This document shows, one piece after another, positions 39,610 to 50,183 of a DNA stretch of 64,000 nucleotides (positions within the stretch are counted from its first letter, which is position 1; every line of letters begins with the position of its first letter). Under the pieces are notes generated by a model. That model searched no databases, was not told the origin of the DNA, and saw only the letters and a list, made by a program, of their open reading frames with translations. Position numbers and translations under genes: made by a program. Where the stretch lies: the NCBI RefSeq assembly GCF_031432975.1, contig NZ_CP133838.1:2790001-2854000 (forward strand), read 5' to 3'. This stretch comes from Buttiauxella selenatireducens (GTDB taxonomy: Bacteria; Pseudomonadota; Gammaproteobacteria; Enterobacterales; Enterobacteriaceae).

Positions 39610-40619
39610 ACCAACTCCTCCACTGGCTTAAAGCAAGCGCGCAAACGGCCTTCACCGAAGGGTTCCAGAGGCGGCATGCTATTACAGATTTCCATCGCGT
39701 GCGGACAACGCGGCTGGAACGGGCAGCCTTTTGGCAGACGCAGCAGGTTCGGCGGATTGCCAGGAATGGTCAGCAAAGATTCGCCTTCAGCATCAAGTCG
39801 AGGGACCGCATTGAGCAGACCGATGGAATAAGGATGAACCGGGTTGTAGAACACGTCACGAGCCTGACCATATTCCATGGTACGACCCGCATACATCACC
39901 AGCACTTTGTCGCAGATCCCAGCAACCACGCCGAGATCGTGGGTGATCATGATAATTGCTGTATTGAACTCACGTTTGAGCTCGTTAAGCAGTGTCATGA
40001 TTTGCGCCTGAACCGTTACATCCAGCGCCGTAGTAGGTTCATCTGCGATCAGCAGTTTTGGACGGCATAACAGCGCCATCGCGATCATGACACGCTGACG
40101 CATACCACCGGAAAACTCATGCGGGAACATCCGCATTCGCTTACGAGCTTCAGGCATTTTCACGGCATCAAGCATACGAACGGATTCTTCAAACGCTTCT
40201 GCTTTGCCCAATTTCTTGTGCAGCATCAGCACTTCCATCAACTGCTCGCCGACACGCATATACGGGTTAAGCGAGGTCATTGGGTCCTGAAAAATCATCG
40301 AAATCTGCTCCGCGCGCAGGCGGTTAAGCTGGTTTTCTGGCAGATTCAGGATCTCTTTACCGTTAAATTTAGCAGACCCGCCGATACGGCCATTCGCTGC
40401 CAGCAGTCCCATCAAAGCAAAAGCTGTTTGCGATTTACCGGAACCAGATTCCCCAACGATGCCCAATGTTTCACCGGCACGCAGGCTGAAGTTCAGATCG
40501 TTTACCGCAGTAACATCACCGTCTGGGGTACCAAAGGTGACGCGCAGATCTTTTACGTCTAACAACGTAGAAGTCTGGCTCAGTGGAGTAACCACCGCAG
40601 GATTTTCAATTGTGCTCAT
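39606..40619 (-). CDS. oppD: Oligopeptide ABC transporter ATP-binding protein OppD
   Basis: 337 residues. Walker [10 protein letters not shown], signature SGGMRQR, Walker [13 protein letters not shown] and the C-terminal cysteine motif ([14 protein letters not shown]). Partner ATPase of OppF. It starts 11 bases after oppC; strong colinearity with E. coli. Confidence 0.97.
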   Translation of the reverse strand: MSTIENPAVVTPLSQTSTLLDVKDLRVTFGTPDGDVTAVNDLNFSLRAGETLGIVGESGSGKSQTAFALMGLLAANGRIGGSAKFNGKEILNLPENQLNRLRAEQISMIFQDPMTSLNPYMRVGEQLMEVLMLHKKLGKAEAFEESVRMLDAVKMPEARKRMRMFPHEFSGGMRQRVMIAMALLCRPKLLIADEPTTALDVTVQAQIMTLLNELKREFNTAIIMITHDLGVVAGICDKVLVMYAGRTMEYGQARDVFYNPVHPYSIGLLNAVPRLDAEGESLLTIPGNPPNLLRLPKGCPFQPRCPHAMEICNSMPPLEPFGEGRLRACFKPVEELV

Positions 40620-40630
40620 CGCGGCACTCC

Positions 40631-41539
40631 TTAACGATCTTTCGGGTCGAGGGCATCACGCAGGCCATCGCCGATAAAGTTGAAACAGAACAAGGTGATG
40701 ACGAGGAAGCCTGCCGGGAACATCAGCAGCCACGGTGAAACTTCCATCGAGTTCGCACCATCACTCAGCAATGCGCCCCAGCTACTTAACGGCTCTTGCG
40801 TACCCAAACCCAGGAAGCTCAGGAAGGATTCGAACAAGATCATGCTCGGCACCAGTAGTGAAGCGTAAACCACGACGACACCCAGCACGTTTGGCACAAT
40901 GTGACGAACCACGATATTGGCGGTAGAAACCCCACCGACCTGAGCCGCTTCGATAAACTCTTTACGTTTCAGGCTCAGGGTTTGTCCACGAACGATACGC
41001 GCCATGTCCAGCCAGGAAACCATCCCGATTGCCACAAAGATAAGCAGGATGTTTTGCCCAAAGAAGGTCACCAGTAAAATAACGAAGAACATGAACGGGA
41101 AGGAGTTGAGGATCTCCAGCAGACGCATCATGACTGAGTCAGTTTTACCGCCCAGATAACCCGCGAGCGAGCCGTATAATGTCCCTACAACCACAGCAAC
41201 CAGCGCCGCAGCCACACCGACCATTAGAGAAATACGTCCGCCGATTGCCACCCGAACTAACAGGTCACGACCAGAGGAGTCGGTGCCAAAGTAGTGCCCT
41301 GACTCCATGTCAGGTGCTGCCGACATCATTCCCCAGTCGGTATCAAAATAGCTAAACTGCGACAACATCGGCGCAAAAGTCACGAATAGCGCGATGAGTG
41401 CCAGAACAATCAGACTGGCCACCGCAGCACGGTTATGCATAAAACGGCGACGCGCATCTTGCCAAAGGCTACGGCCTTCTACTTCAAGTTTTTCACTGAA
41501 GTTTTCCAGCGCCTCGCTGTTTTTCTTACTCAACATCAT
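40631..41539 (-). CDS. oppC: Oligopeptide ABC transporter permease OppC
   Basis: 302 residues, six helices with the inner-membrane component EAA loop ([21 protein letters not shown]). A long N-terminal cytoplasmic segment precedes helix 1, as in OppC/DppC. Forms the translocation pore with OppB. It starts 14 bases after oppB. Confidence 0.97.
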   Translation of the reverse strand: MMLSKKNSEALENFSEKLEVEGRSLWQDARRRFMHNRAAVASLIVLALIALFVTFAPMLSQFSYFDTDWGMMSAAPDMESGHYFGTDSSGRDLLVRVAIGGRISLMVGVAAALVAVVVGTLYGSLAGYLGGKTDSVMMRLLEILNSFPFMFFVILLVTFFGQNILLIFVAIGMVSWLDMARIVRGQTLSLKRKEFIEAAQVGGVSTANIVVRHIVPNVLGVVVVYASLLVPSMILFESFLSFLGLGTQEPLSSWGALLSDGANSMEVSPWLLMFPAGFLVITLFCFNFIGDGLRDALDPKDR

Positions 41540-41553
41540 GGCGAACTCCAGTG

Positions 41554-42474
41554 TCAGTAACGGATTTTCGGATCGATAACGGCATACAGCACGTCAACAA
41601 TCGCGTTAAAGAGAATAGTCAACGCGCCTACCAGAATGGTGAGGCTCAGAACCAGAGAATAGTCACGGTTCAACGCTCCGTTTACGAACAACTGGCCAAT
41701 ACCTGGTAATCCGTAAATGGTTTCAATAACCATTGAGCCTGTGATGATACCGACAAAAGCCGGGCCTAAATAAGACAGCACAGGTAACAGAGCAGGTTTC
41801 AAAGCGTGGCGCAAAATAATGCGACGCATTGGCAACCCTTTGGCGCGAGCAGTACGGATGAAGTTTGAGTGCAGCACTTCAATCATTGAACCACGAGTAA
41901 TACGCGCAATACTCGCAATATAAGCTAATGAAAGTGCAACCATTGGCAGGATCATGTATTGAGGCGCCCCACCATTCCAGCCCCCGCCAGGCAACCATTT
42001 AAGCGTGATAGCAAATATCAGAACCAGTAACGGGGCAACCACGAAACTGGGGATAACGACCCCGGTCATGGCGATCCCCATGACGGCGTAATCCCATTTG
42101 GTATTTTGATTCAGTGCGGCGATAACTCCGGCTAACACCCCTAAAACCACGGCAAAAATAAATGCGGCTGCACCTAATTTCGCAGAGACAGGGAAGCTTG
42201 AAGCAACCAGATCGTTAACTGAATAATCTTTATATTTGAATGACGGGCCAAAATCACCGTGAGCCAGTTGCTTCAGATAACTGAAGTACTGTGTCGTGAT
42301 CGGATCGTTTAAATGGTATTTAGCTTCAATGTTCGCCATAACTTCTGGCGGAAGTGCGCGTTCGCTGGTAAATGGACTACCCGGCGCAAGACGCATCATG
42401 AAGAATGAAATTGTTATAAGAATAAAGAGTGTCGGAATTGCTTCCAGACAACGACGTAGAATAAATTTCAACAT
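41554..42474 (-). CDS. oppB: Oligopeptide ABC transporter permease OppB
   Basis: 306 residues, six helices, starting MLKFILRRCLEAIPTLF as in E. coli. The EAA-like loop is TARAKGLPMRRIILRHALKPAL. It is separated from oppA by 217 bases that hold an ERIC element, so the ratio of oppA to oppBCDF transcripts may be set there. Confidence 0.97.
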   Translation of the reverse strand: MLKFILRRCLEAIPTLFILITISFFMMRLAPGSPFTSERALPPEVMANIEAKYHLNDPITTQYFSYLKQLAHGDFGPSFKYKDYSVNDLVASSFPVSAKLGAAAFIFAVVLGVLAGVIAALNQNTKWDYAVMGIAMTGVVIPSFVVAPLLVLIFAITLKWLPGGGWNGGAPQYMILPMVALSLAYIASIARITRGSMIEVLHSNFIRTARAKGLPMRRIILRHALKPALLPVLSYLGPAFVGIITGSMVIETIYGLPGIGQLFVNGALNRDYSLVLSLTILVGALTILFNAIVDVLYAVIDPKIRY

Positions 42475-42544
42475 TGCCCGTACCTTCTGGCGTGTGCCTT
42501 TAAGTAGTAATGAAATAAGACACGATGGGGCAAGCCCTCCCCTT

Positions 42545-42671
42545 TTTTCCTAAATAATTCACGTTGCAGAAAGGCAACAAGCTCATGAATCCCCAGGAAC
42601 ATAGCCAAACTATGTGACTGGGGTGAATGAGCGCAGATAACGCATCTGCGGCGTGAAGTATGACGGAAAAA
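42545..42671. repeat. ERIC element between oppB and oppA
   Basis: About 127 bp with both conserved ends (CCTAAATAATTCACGTTGC and GCGTGAAGTATGACGG) and core (GAATCCCCAGGAAC, TATGTGACTGGGGTGAATG). It is transcribed within the opp operon and would form a long hairpin in the mRNA. Confidence 0.92.
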
Positions 42672-42691
42672 ACTTGCCCCACTAATTGCCA

Positions 42692-44326
42692 TTAATGTTT
42701 GATGATATACATATCTTTAGTATAGATATTGTCCATCGGGTCTTTGCCGGTATAACCGCCAACCCATGGTTTCACCAGACGAGCATTCACGTAGTAATAA
42801 ACCGGAACGATAGCAGAGTCTTTGCCCAGCTGTTGTTCGGCTTTATCGTACGCAGCACTGCGCTGTGCTTCATCGGTCGCTTTCAGCGATTCGGCCATGA
42901 TGGCGTCAAATGCCGGGCTCTTATAATGCGCGGTGTTCATTGAACTGCCAGACAGCATAGTGTTCAGGAAGGATGTTGGTTCGTTATAGTCAGCACACCA
43001 GCCAGCACGCGCCACATCGTAGTTACCCTGGTGACGAGTATCGAGGAAGGTTTTCCATTCCTGGTTGACCAACTTCACGTTCACACCGAGGTTTTTCTGC
43101 CAGATAGAAGCAGCAGCGATAGCCAGTTTTTTATGCAGGTCAGATGTGTTGTACAGCAGGTCAAAGGTCAGCGGTTTATCTTTGCTATAACCCGCTTCAG
43201 CCAGCAATTTCTTAGCTTCTTCGTTACGTTTTTCCTGAGTCCACGAGAACCACTCAGGTTTAGTCAGCTTAGCGCCGTCAGCATAAGGAGGCGTGTAGCC
43301 ATAAGCCGGCAGATCGCCCTGCGCTTTGACTTTGTTTACGATAATGTCGCGATCCAGACCCAGTTTCAGAGCGGTACGAACACGCGCATCGTTAAACGGA
43401 GCTTTCTGGTTGTTGATTTCGTAGTAATAAGTACACAGATACGGGTCAACGTGAACTTCAGCTGGAATTTCTTTTTTCAGCTTCTGGAACAGTTCGATCG
43501 GCAGGTTGTTATAAGTCATGTCGATTTCGCCGCTACGGTAGCGGTTTACGTCGGTAACTTCAGAAGAGATTGGCAGATAGGTAATCTGATCAATGACGGT
43601 TTTCGCGTTATCCCAATAGTTGGTATTACGCTCCATCACGATACGTTCGTTAACAACCCAGTCTTTCAGTTTATATGCGCCGTTAGAAACGAGGTTCGCA
43701 GGCTGGGTCCACTTCTCACCAAACTTCTCAATGGCGGTTTTATTCACCGGGGACATCGCCGGGTTAACCAGAAGTTTGTAGAAGTAAGGAACTGGCTCGC
43801 TCAACGTCACTTCCAGTGTATGGTCGTCAATAGCTTTTACGCCCAGCTCACTTGGTTTCTTTTTGCCATCGATGATTTCATCAACGTTTACGATATGGCC
43901 ATATTGCGGATAGCTTGCATACGGGGAAGCGGTATTTGGATCAACCAGACGCTGCCAGCTATAAACGAAATCTTGTGCCGTTACTGGGTCGCCGTTAGAC
44001 CATTTAGCATCTTTACGCAGATGGAAGGTCCACACTTTAAAATCTTTGTTATCCCAGGACTCTGCAACACCTGGAATTGGGTGGCCATCTTTTGGAGAGG
44101 TAATCAGCAGACCTTCGAACAGGTCACGGCTTACGTTTGATTCAGGAACACCTTCAATTTTATTTGGATCCAGAGACTGTGGCTCAGCACCGTTATTTCG
44201 AATCAACGTTTGCTTTTCTGACAGTTGGACACCTGCAGGAACTTCGGCCGCCGTGGCCACATTGCCTACAATTAGCGCGGTTAAAATGCTTGCTGCAACC
44301 AGACTTTTTTTTGTGATGATGGACAT
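42692..44326 (-). CDS. oppA: Periplasmic oligopeptide-binding protein OppA
   Basis: 544 residues (E. coli 543). The signal peptide runs to about residue 26 (VATAAEV). SBP family 5 blocks include EPQSLDPNKIEG and RDLFEGLL near the N-terminus. It binds peptides of 2-5 residues with little sequence preference and delivers them to OppBC. First gene of the operon. The start is flanked by a CA-rich leader (GGAGTATCAACACAATG), which is the kind of site that GcvB sRNA targets in E. coli and Salmonella. Confidence 0.97.
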   Translation of the reverse strand: MSIITKKSLVAASILTALIVGNVATAAEVPAGVQLSEKQTLIRNNGAEPQSLDPNKIEGVPESNVSRDLFEGLLITSPKDGHPIPGVAESWDNKDFKVWTFHLRKDAKWSNGDPVTAQDFVYSWQRLVDPNTASPYASYPQYGHIVNVDEIIDGKKKPSELGVKAIDDHTLEVTLSEPVPYFYKLLVNPAMSPVNKTAIEKFGEKWTQPANLVSNGAYKLKDWVVNERIVMERNTNYWDNAKTVIDQITYLPISSEVTDVNRYRSGEIDMTYNNLPIELFQKLKKEIPAEVHVDPYLCTYYYEINNQKAPFNDARVRTALKLGLDRDIIVNKVKAQGDLPAYGYTPPYADGAKLTKPEWFSWTQEKRNEEAKKLLAEAGYSKDKPLTFDLLYNTSDLHKKLAIAAASIWQKNLGVNVKLVNQEWKTFLDTRHQGNYDVARAGWCADYNEPTSFLNTMLSGSSMNTAHYKSPAFDAIMAESLKATDEAQRSAAYDKAEQQLGKDSAIVPVYYYVNARLVKPWVGGYTGKDPMDNIYTKDMYIIKH

Positions 44327-45085
44327 TGTGTTGATACTCCACTCATTATAATTACCGACCCGAAAGCCAGCCTCTTCCCCTTTGGGGTTCCTTAACAGCG
44401 CAAGAGCGTTATGCGACTGCCAGGATTTATTTTGTGTTACCTGCTATCACCGACTTTATTTGGGGGATGCTCTTTATGGCACCCTGCTCCGTCGATTCTT
44501 AATCAACCCACCCTGTTCTCAGGTTGATTTTGATGAGTCATCTGTAAATGAAACATTTTTCAGATAATTGTGTTGTCTGGAAAGTATCAAAAGCACCTAA
44601 CTCCCGCCAATACAATTTGCAAATTTGTTAACCATTTCTCTTTTATCTATCCAGGATGCGGTCTGGAACGATCCTGCGCCAGCTCATTTATTCGAGATAA
44701 CTCTCTAAAAATAAAAGAAATAGCAGTATTAAGATGGTTGGTTATCTTGCGGTGTGATGAAGGGGCCTCGTTGTTCACGAAAAATTAACAATTGGTTATT
44801 TTTTAGCACATTCATCTGCAAGACAGCGTGAATAACTAATATCATCTCAATAAAGCCACAGCAAGTATCATTGTGTAGTGTTAGTTAATTAACGATTTGA
44901 TTGGGAGTTTTGTGTACAGCAGACAAAAGCGCATATCGCTAATATGCGGTTTCCAAAGCTTTTTCTTATGAATGATTTTCTGATGAAAAGGACAGAAGTA
45001 CTAATGCTTCAAACAAGTTGGTGGGTATTTAACAAAAAAAAGCAGAATAGTTATTCTGCTTTTTCAATTGCCAGTTACAGCAGAA
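44327..45085. other. Intergenic and leader region upstream of oppA
   Basis: 759 bases without a believable ORF. The part next to oppA is its leader, with GGAG 10 bases before the ATG and a CA-rich GcvB-like target. Short frames seen on the plus strand lack ribosome sites and homology. The far end holds the ychE terminator. Confidence 0.55.
45037..45062 (-). terminator. Terminator of ychE
   Basis: AGCAGAATA/TATTCTGCT 9-bp stem with a 2-base spacer; on the minus strand it is followed by seven or more Ts. Confidence 0.85.
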
Positions 45086-45733
45086 CTAACTTAATAACCC
45101 GGGGAAGATAGTTTTCAGACCGGTTACAATAAATTCAATACCCAGAGCCATCAGAAGTAGCCCCATAATACGGGTTATAACGTTAATGCCAGTTTGCCCC
45201 AGCAGACGCACTAAGAAAGGCGCAAGGCGGAAAACCAACCAGCAGCAAAAAGCAAAGAGTGCGATGGCAATCGTAAAACCGATTAAATAATTCCAGCTAT
45301 GGTAACGCGTGCCCCAGACGATAGTCGAACTGATTGCACCTGGACCGGCCATTAATGGAAGTGCTAACGGGACTACGCCAACGCTTTCGCGGATAGCGCT
45401 CTCTGATTTTTCTTGTTTGTTCTGTTTATCTTCCCCGAGTTTACCGCTGATCATCGACATCGCGATGGTCACCACCAGGATGCCGCCAGCAATACGGAAG
45501 GAATCTATTGATATGCCGAATAGTTGCAGGATGCCGTCGCCAAGAAACAACGAAGTCCACAAAATTATCGCGACAGAAAGGTTGGCAGTTAGATTGGTTT
45601 TATTCCTCGCTATCGCCGTTTGATAGCTGGTCATGCTGATAAAAACGGGAATGATCCCTACTGGGTTTACCAGAGCGAACAATCCAATAAAGAACTTAAA
45701 ATAGGTTGGCAAATCAAATAAGGATTGAGCCAC
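45086..45733 (-). CDS. ychE: MarC-family membrane protein YchE
   Basis: 215 residues from GTG 45733, the length of E. coli YchE; CGGAG is 7 bases upstream, so the longer frame to 45760 is rejected. Six membrane helices of the MarC (UPF0056) family, with NPVGIIPVFISMT and PLALPLMAGPGAIS conserved. Transport function unknown. It lies between adhE (divergent) and oppA, as in E. coli. Confidence 0.92.
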   Translation of the reverse strand: MAQSLFDLPTYFKFFIGLFALVNPVGIIPVFISMTSYQTAIARNKTNLTANLSVAIILWTSLFLGDGILQLFGISIDSFRIAGGILVVTIAMSMISGKLGEDKQNKQEKSESAIRESVGVVPLALPLMAGPGAISSTIVWGTRYHSWNYLIGFTIAIALFAFCCWLVFRLAPFLVRLLGQTGINVITRIMGLLLMALGIEFIVTGLKTIFPGLLS

Positions 45734-46212
45734 TAAAAACTCCGCAAATGAACGTAGCAAAGGCCGCGGTAATGTAATGGAAAACCACTGCAGGCGCTAC
45801 GCCCTTTCGCAGCATAGATAACTACTTTTATACGCAATTGCGATATTAAACAATATTGTTACTCACTTGTTGAAAATATGGTAGTTTGTTTTATCTTTGC
45901 TGTGACGAATATTTTAAAGACTTATCAACAACCTGAATCCGCCCTGCTGAATGGAGTCAGCCTTGAGATAATGTGATGCAAATCACAAAAAACCTACTCA
46001 GAAGTGAGTACTCTTAGATACATCTGAAGAGCGTTTGATTCAGACCATGAATAGGTTTTTTCGATAAGGCTCTTTTAGTAAATCAGCAAGATGTTTTGGG
46101 AAGTTTTTGGATAGTCGTGGCCCCTCTTCTACGCAAGCTGTTGCCCGCTGACTATACTGTCGTCTCGAGCAGCTCATTTACTAAAAGAGTTTAACATTAT
46201 CAGGAGAGCATT
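45734..46212 (+). promoter_or_regulatory. adhE promoter/leader region with long-range stem
   Basis: 479 bases upstream of adhE. In E. coli adhE has long, multi-promoter leaders whose folding hides the ribosome site until RNase III cuts them. Here CTCTTTTAGTAAAT (46070-46083) is the perfect reverse complement of ATTTACTAAAAGAG (46176-46189), a 14-bp stem enclosing 92 bases and ending 12 bases before AGGAG. This fits an RNase III-sensitive structure; promoters themselves could not be fixed. Confidence 0.6.
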
Positions 46213-48900
46213 ATGGCTGTAACTAATGTCGCTGAACTTAACGCACTAGTAGAGCGCGTCAAGAAAGCCCAGCGTGAATATGCCAACTTCACTCAAGAGC
46301 AAGTCGATAAAATCTTCCGCGCCGCCGCCCTGGCTGCCGCTGATGCTCGAATTCCCCTCGCGAAACTGGCCGTTGCCGAATCTGGCATGGGTATCGTTGA
46401 AGATAAAGTGATCAAAAACCACTTTGCTTCTGAGTATATCTACAACGCCTATAAAGATGAGAAAACTTGTGGTGTTCTGGACGAAGACCACACCTTCGGT
46501 ACTATCACTATCGCTGAGCCAATCGGCATCATCTGCGGTATCGTACCGACGACTAACCCAACATCTACTGCGATCTTTAAGTCTCTGATCAGCCTTAAGA
46601 CCCGTAACGCGATCATCTTCTCTCCACACCCACGTGCAAAAGACGCGACTAACAAAGCCGCAGACATCGTTCTGCAAGCTGCTATCGCTGCTGGTGCACC
46701 GAAAGATCTGATCGGTTGGATTGACCAGCCATCTGTAGAACTGTCTAACGCCCTGATGCATCACCCAGATATCAACATGATTCTGGCAACGGGTGGCCCA
46801 GGCATGGTTAAAGCTGCATACAGCTCCGGTAAACCAGCAATCGGCGTAGGCGCAGGTAACACTCCTGTTGTTGTTGACGAAACTGCTGACATTAAACGTG
46901 TTGTTGCTTCTATCCTGATGTCCAAAACCTTCGATAATGGCGTAATCTGTGCTTCCGAGCAGTCAGTAATCGTTGTTGACTCTGCATACAATGCAGTGCG
47001 TGAACGTTTTGCATCCCACGGCGGCTACATGCTGCAGGGTAAAGAGCTGAAAGCGGTTCAGGACATTATCCTGAAAAATGGCGCACTGAACGCAGCTATC
47101 GTTGGTCAGCCAGCAACCAAAATTGCTGAACTGGCAGGCTTCACCGTACCGGCTGACACCAAAATTCTGATTGGTGAAGTTAGCGTTGTTGACGATTCTG
47201 AGCCATTCGCTCACGAAAAACTGTCTCCAACTCTGGCTATGTACCGTGCTAAGAGCTTCGAAGATGCAGTCGTTAAAGCTGAGAAACTGGTTGAGATGGG
47301 CGGTATCGGTCATACCTCTTGCCTGTACACCGACCAGGACAACCAGCCAGAGCGCGTTAAGCACTTCGGCGACAAAATGAAAACTGCACGTATCCTGATC
47401 AACACCCCTGCTTCTCAGGGTGGTATCGGTGACCTGTACAACTTTAAACTCGCGCCTTCCCTGACTCTGGGTTGTGGTTCATGGGGTGGTAACTCCATCT
47501 CTGAGAACGTGGGTCCTAAGCACCTGATCAACAAGAAAACCGTTGCTAAGCGAGCTGAGAACATGTTGTGGCATAAACTTCCGAAATCTATCTACTTCCG
47601 CCGCGGCTCTCTGCCTATCGCGCTGGACGAAGTGATTACTGATGGTCACAAACGTGCGATGATCGTTACCGACCGTTTCCTGTTCAACAACGGCTACGCA
47701 GACCAGATCACTTCTGTTCTGAAAGCAGCAGGCGTTGAAACTGAAGTATTCTTCGAAGTAGAAGCTGATCCAACCCTGTCCGTTGTACGTAAAGGTGCAG
47801 AACTGGCGAACTCCTTCAAACCAGACGTGATCATCGCGCTGGGCGGCGGTTCCCCAATGGATGCTGCGAAAATCATGTGGGTTATGTACGAACACCCAGA
47901 AACTCACTTCGAAGAACTGGCACTGCGCTTTATGGACATCCGTAAGCGTATCTACAAGTTCCCGAAAATGGGCGTAAAAGCGAAAATGATCGCGGTTACC
48001 ACCACTTCCGGTACTGGTTCAGAAGTGACTCCGTTTGCAGTTGTAACTGATGATGCAACAGGCCAGAAATACCCACTGGCTGACTACGCTCTGACTCCAG
48101 ACATGGCGATTGTTGATGCCAACCTGGTGATGGATATGCCTAAGTCCCTGTGTGCATTCGGTGGTCTGGATGCCGTGACTCACTCACTGGAAGCTTACGT
48201 TTCTGTACTGGCGAGCGAGTTCTCTGACGGTCAGGCTCTGCAAGCACTGAAACTGCTGAAAGAAAACCTGCCAGCGTCTTACCATGAAGGTTCTAAAAAC
48301 CCTGTTGCTCGTGAGCGTGTACACAATGCTGCGACCATCGCGGGTATTGCGTTTGCTAACGCCTTCCTGGGTGTGTGTCACTCAATGGCGCACAAACTGG
48401 GTTCACAGTTCCACATTCCTCATGGTCTGGCGAACGCCCTGTTGATTTCCAACGTTATCCGCTATAACGCGAATGACAACCCAACTAAGCAGACTGCTTT
48501 CAGCCAGTATGACCGCCCACAAGCGCGTCGTCGTTATGCTGAAATCGCGGACCACTTGGGTCTGAGCGCACCGGGCGACCGTACTGCTGCTAAGATCGAG
48601 AAACTGCTGGCATGGCTGGAAAGCATCAAGGCTGAACTGGGTATTCCTAAGTCCATCCGCGAAGCAGGCGTTCAGGAAGCTGACTTCCTGGCTCACGTTG
48701 ATAAACTGTCTGAAGATGCGTTCGATGACCAGTGTACCGGTGCTAACCCGCGTTACCCACTGATCTCTGAGCTGAAACAGATTCTGATGGATACCTTCTA
48801 TGGTCGTGATTATGTAGAAGAAGGCAGCGTGCCAGCATCGACTGCGAAAGAAGCTGCTCCAGCAGCTAAAGCTGACAAGAAAGCGAAGAAAACCGCTTAA
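46213..48900 (+). CDS. adhE: Bifunctional aldehyde-alcohol dehydrogenase AdhE
   Basis: 895 residues (E. coli 891). The N-terminal CoA-acylating aldehyde dehydrogenase has catalytic Cys246 (GVICASEQS). After a linker (about 440-460) comes the iron-dependent alcohol dehydrogenase with GGGSPMDAAKIMW and the metal-binding His block HSMAHKLGSQFHIPHG. It reduces acetyl-CoA to ethanol with two NADH and assembles into spirosome filaments; essential for mixed-acid fermentation. The C-terminus ends in a Lys/Ala-rich tail. Codon use is strongly biased, as expected for a highly expressed gene. Confidence 0.98.
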   Translation: MAVTNVAELNALVERVKKAQREYANFTQEQVDKIFRAAALAAADARIPLAKLAVAESGMGIVEDKVIKNHFASEYIYNAYKDEKTCGVLDEDHTFGTITIAEPIGIICGIVPTTNPTSTAIFKSLISLKTRNAIIFSPHPRAKDATNKAADIVLQAAIAAGAPKDLIGWIDQPSVELSNALMHHPDINMILATGGPGMVKAAYSSGKPAIGVGAGNTPVVVDETADIKRVVASILMSKTFDNGVICASEQSVIVVDSAYNAVRERFASHGGYMLQGKELKAVQDIILKNGALNAAIVGQPATKIAELAGFTVPADTKILIGEVSVVDDSEPFAHEKLSPTLAMYRAKSFEDAVVKAEKLVEMGGIGHTSCLYTDQDNQPERVKHFGDKMKTARILINTPASQGGIGDLYNFKLAPSLTLGCGSWGGNSISENVGPKHLINKKTVAKRAENMLWHKLPKSIYFRRGSLPIALDEVITDGHKRAMIVTDRFLFNNGYADQITSVLKAAGVETEVFFEVEADPTLSVVRKGAELANSFKPDVIIALGGGSPMDAAKIMWVMYEHPETHFEELALRFMDIRKRIYKFPKMGVKAKMIAVTTTSGTGSEVTPFAVVTDDATGQKYPLADYALTPDMAIVDANLVMDMPKSLCAFGGLDAVTHSLEAYVSVLASEFSDGQALQALKLLKENLPASYHEGSKNPVARERVHNAATIAGIAFANAFLGVCHSMAHKLGSQFHIPHGLANALLISNVIRYNANDNPTKQTAFSQYDRPQARRRYAEIADHLGLSAPGDRTAAKIEKLLAWLESIKAELGIPKSIREAGVQEADFLAHVDKLSEDAFDDQCTGANPRYPLISELKQILMDTFYGRDYVEEGSVPASTAKEAAPAAKADKKAKKTA

Positions 48901-48917
48901 TTGTAAAGCCTAATAAA

Positions 48918-48943
48918 AAACCCGCTTCGGCGGGTTTTTTTAT
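48918..48943 (+). terminator. Terminator after adhE
   Basis: CCCGC-TTCG-GCGGG stem with flanking A-run and a run of seven Ts. Confidence 0.92.
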
Positions 48944-49022
48944 GACTATTTTTCAAATACGCAATATAAGGCATCTCACAGAGCTCAGAGGGAAGGCCTA
49001 CCCTTCGCCTCTCTTTTATTTT

Positions 49023-49628
49023 TTATGCGCTCTGAATGCCCTGTAGAGAGCCGGTTTGCAGCGCCTCCTTGTAATGCTTACGACAAACCGATACGTAACG
49101 CTCGTTACCGCCTATGACCACTTGTTCACCCTGGTTATAGGGACGACCTTCCTGATCAAGTCGCAGCACCATACTGGCTTTGCGGCCACAGAAACAGATA
49201 GTTTTTAATTCCACGAGCTTATCTGACCATGCCAATAAATATTGGCTCCCGCCAAATAATTCCCCCTGAAAATCAGTGCGTAATCCATAACACAATACGG
49301 GAATATCTAATTCATCCACGACGTCTGATAACGCCAGCACCTGGTCGCGCGTTAAAAATTGGCATTCGTCCACCAGAACACAATGCACGGCATCACGCTG
49401 ATGCTCATCGCGTATTTCATTGAATAACTGAGTCGCACCATTGAAAAGCTTGGCAGGCGACGACAGCCCAATACGCGAACTCACCTTTCCAGAGCCAAAC
49501 CGATTGTCAATTTCTGCGGTATACACCAGCGAGCGCATTCCGCGCTCTTGATAGTTGTATGAGGATTGCAGTAATGCCGTGGATTTACCCGCATTCATTG
49601 CGGAATAGTAAAAGTAGAGTTGTGCCAT
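49023..49628 (-). CDS. tdk: Thymidine kinase
   Basis: 201 residues (E. coli 205). P-loop MNAGKSTAL, the DECQFL Walker-B-like motif and a zinc ribbon built from CFCGRKA and VCRKHY. It phosphorylates thymidine to dTMP in salvage, type II tetrameric family, inhibited by dTTP. Convergent with adhE and divergent from hns. Confidence 0.96.
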   Translation of the reverse strand: MAQLYFYYSAMNAGKSTALLQSSYNYQERGMRSLVYTAEIDNRFGSGKVSSRIGLSSPAKLFNGATQLFNEIRDEHQRDAVHCVLVDECQFLTRDQVLALSDVVDELDIPVLCYGLRTDFQGELFGGSQYLLAWSDKLVELKTICFCGRKASMVLRLDQEGRPYNQGEQVVIGGNERYVSVCRKHYKEALQTGSLQGIQSA

Positions 49629-50183
49629 TGGTCAGCTAGCCTGAGTTAAAATGTAAATATTATTAACACGGATTATATCATAAGCCGTTACAGAGTTGCC
49701 GTTACCCGACGTTCCCAGGAAAAATTTCTGTATTGTTGGTCTGATATATAAGTTGCAGAGCGAAATTGATGAAGGCATCAGATGTTTGAAGTTCGTCACG
49801 TTGCACTTAACTAACGGAGCTTTAAGCATTTTCTTAGCTATTCAGTGGAACTCATTGAATCCCTAATAATAATTAACTATTAAGAATATCCCCCATGGCA
49901 GACAATAATACCAAAGGTTGATATTTCACCATTAATGCTCTCATGCCTCAATTTAGTACCCCAACAACCCCTGTTACTATCAGGGTTGTTGTAGAAAAAG
50001 TGAGTTATCCAGGTTTTGTTTACTCACCATGTGAGACAAAATTTAAGTTAATGTTCTTTAATAAATCGACAAAATATTATGTAATTTTGAATTCCTTACA
50101 TTACCGCCTATTGCAGAACTTAATTTAAGCCTCTATTATTAGCCCATCAAGCCAACCATCAATATAAGATTGAGATTACTAAA
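49629..50183. other. Intergenic region tdk-hns
   Basis: 555 AT-rich bases holding the two divergent promoters and, at 49962-49991, a perfect 9-bp inverted repeat. No ORF or RNA gene supported. AT-rich DNA upstream of hns fits the known autorepression by H-NS. Confidence 0.55.
50111..50139 (+). promoter_or_regulatory. hns promoter
   Basis: TTGCAG (50111-50116), a 17-base spacer and TATTAT (50134-50139), giving a start near 50146 and a leader of about 38 bases. The sequence around it is close to that of E. coli hns. Confidence 0.7.

Noticed and set aside
43031-44140. Long plus-strand frame of 369 codons opposite oppA
   Set aside because: It is the antisense shadow of a strongly conserved gene; no ribosome site, no recognised domain.
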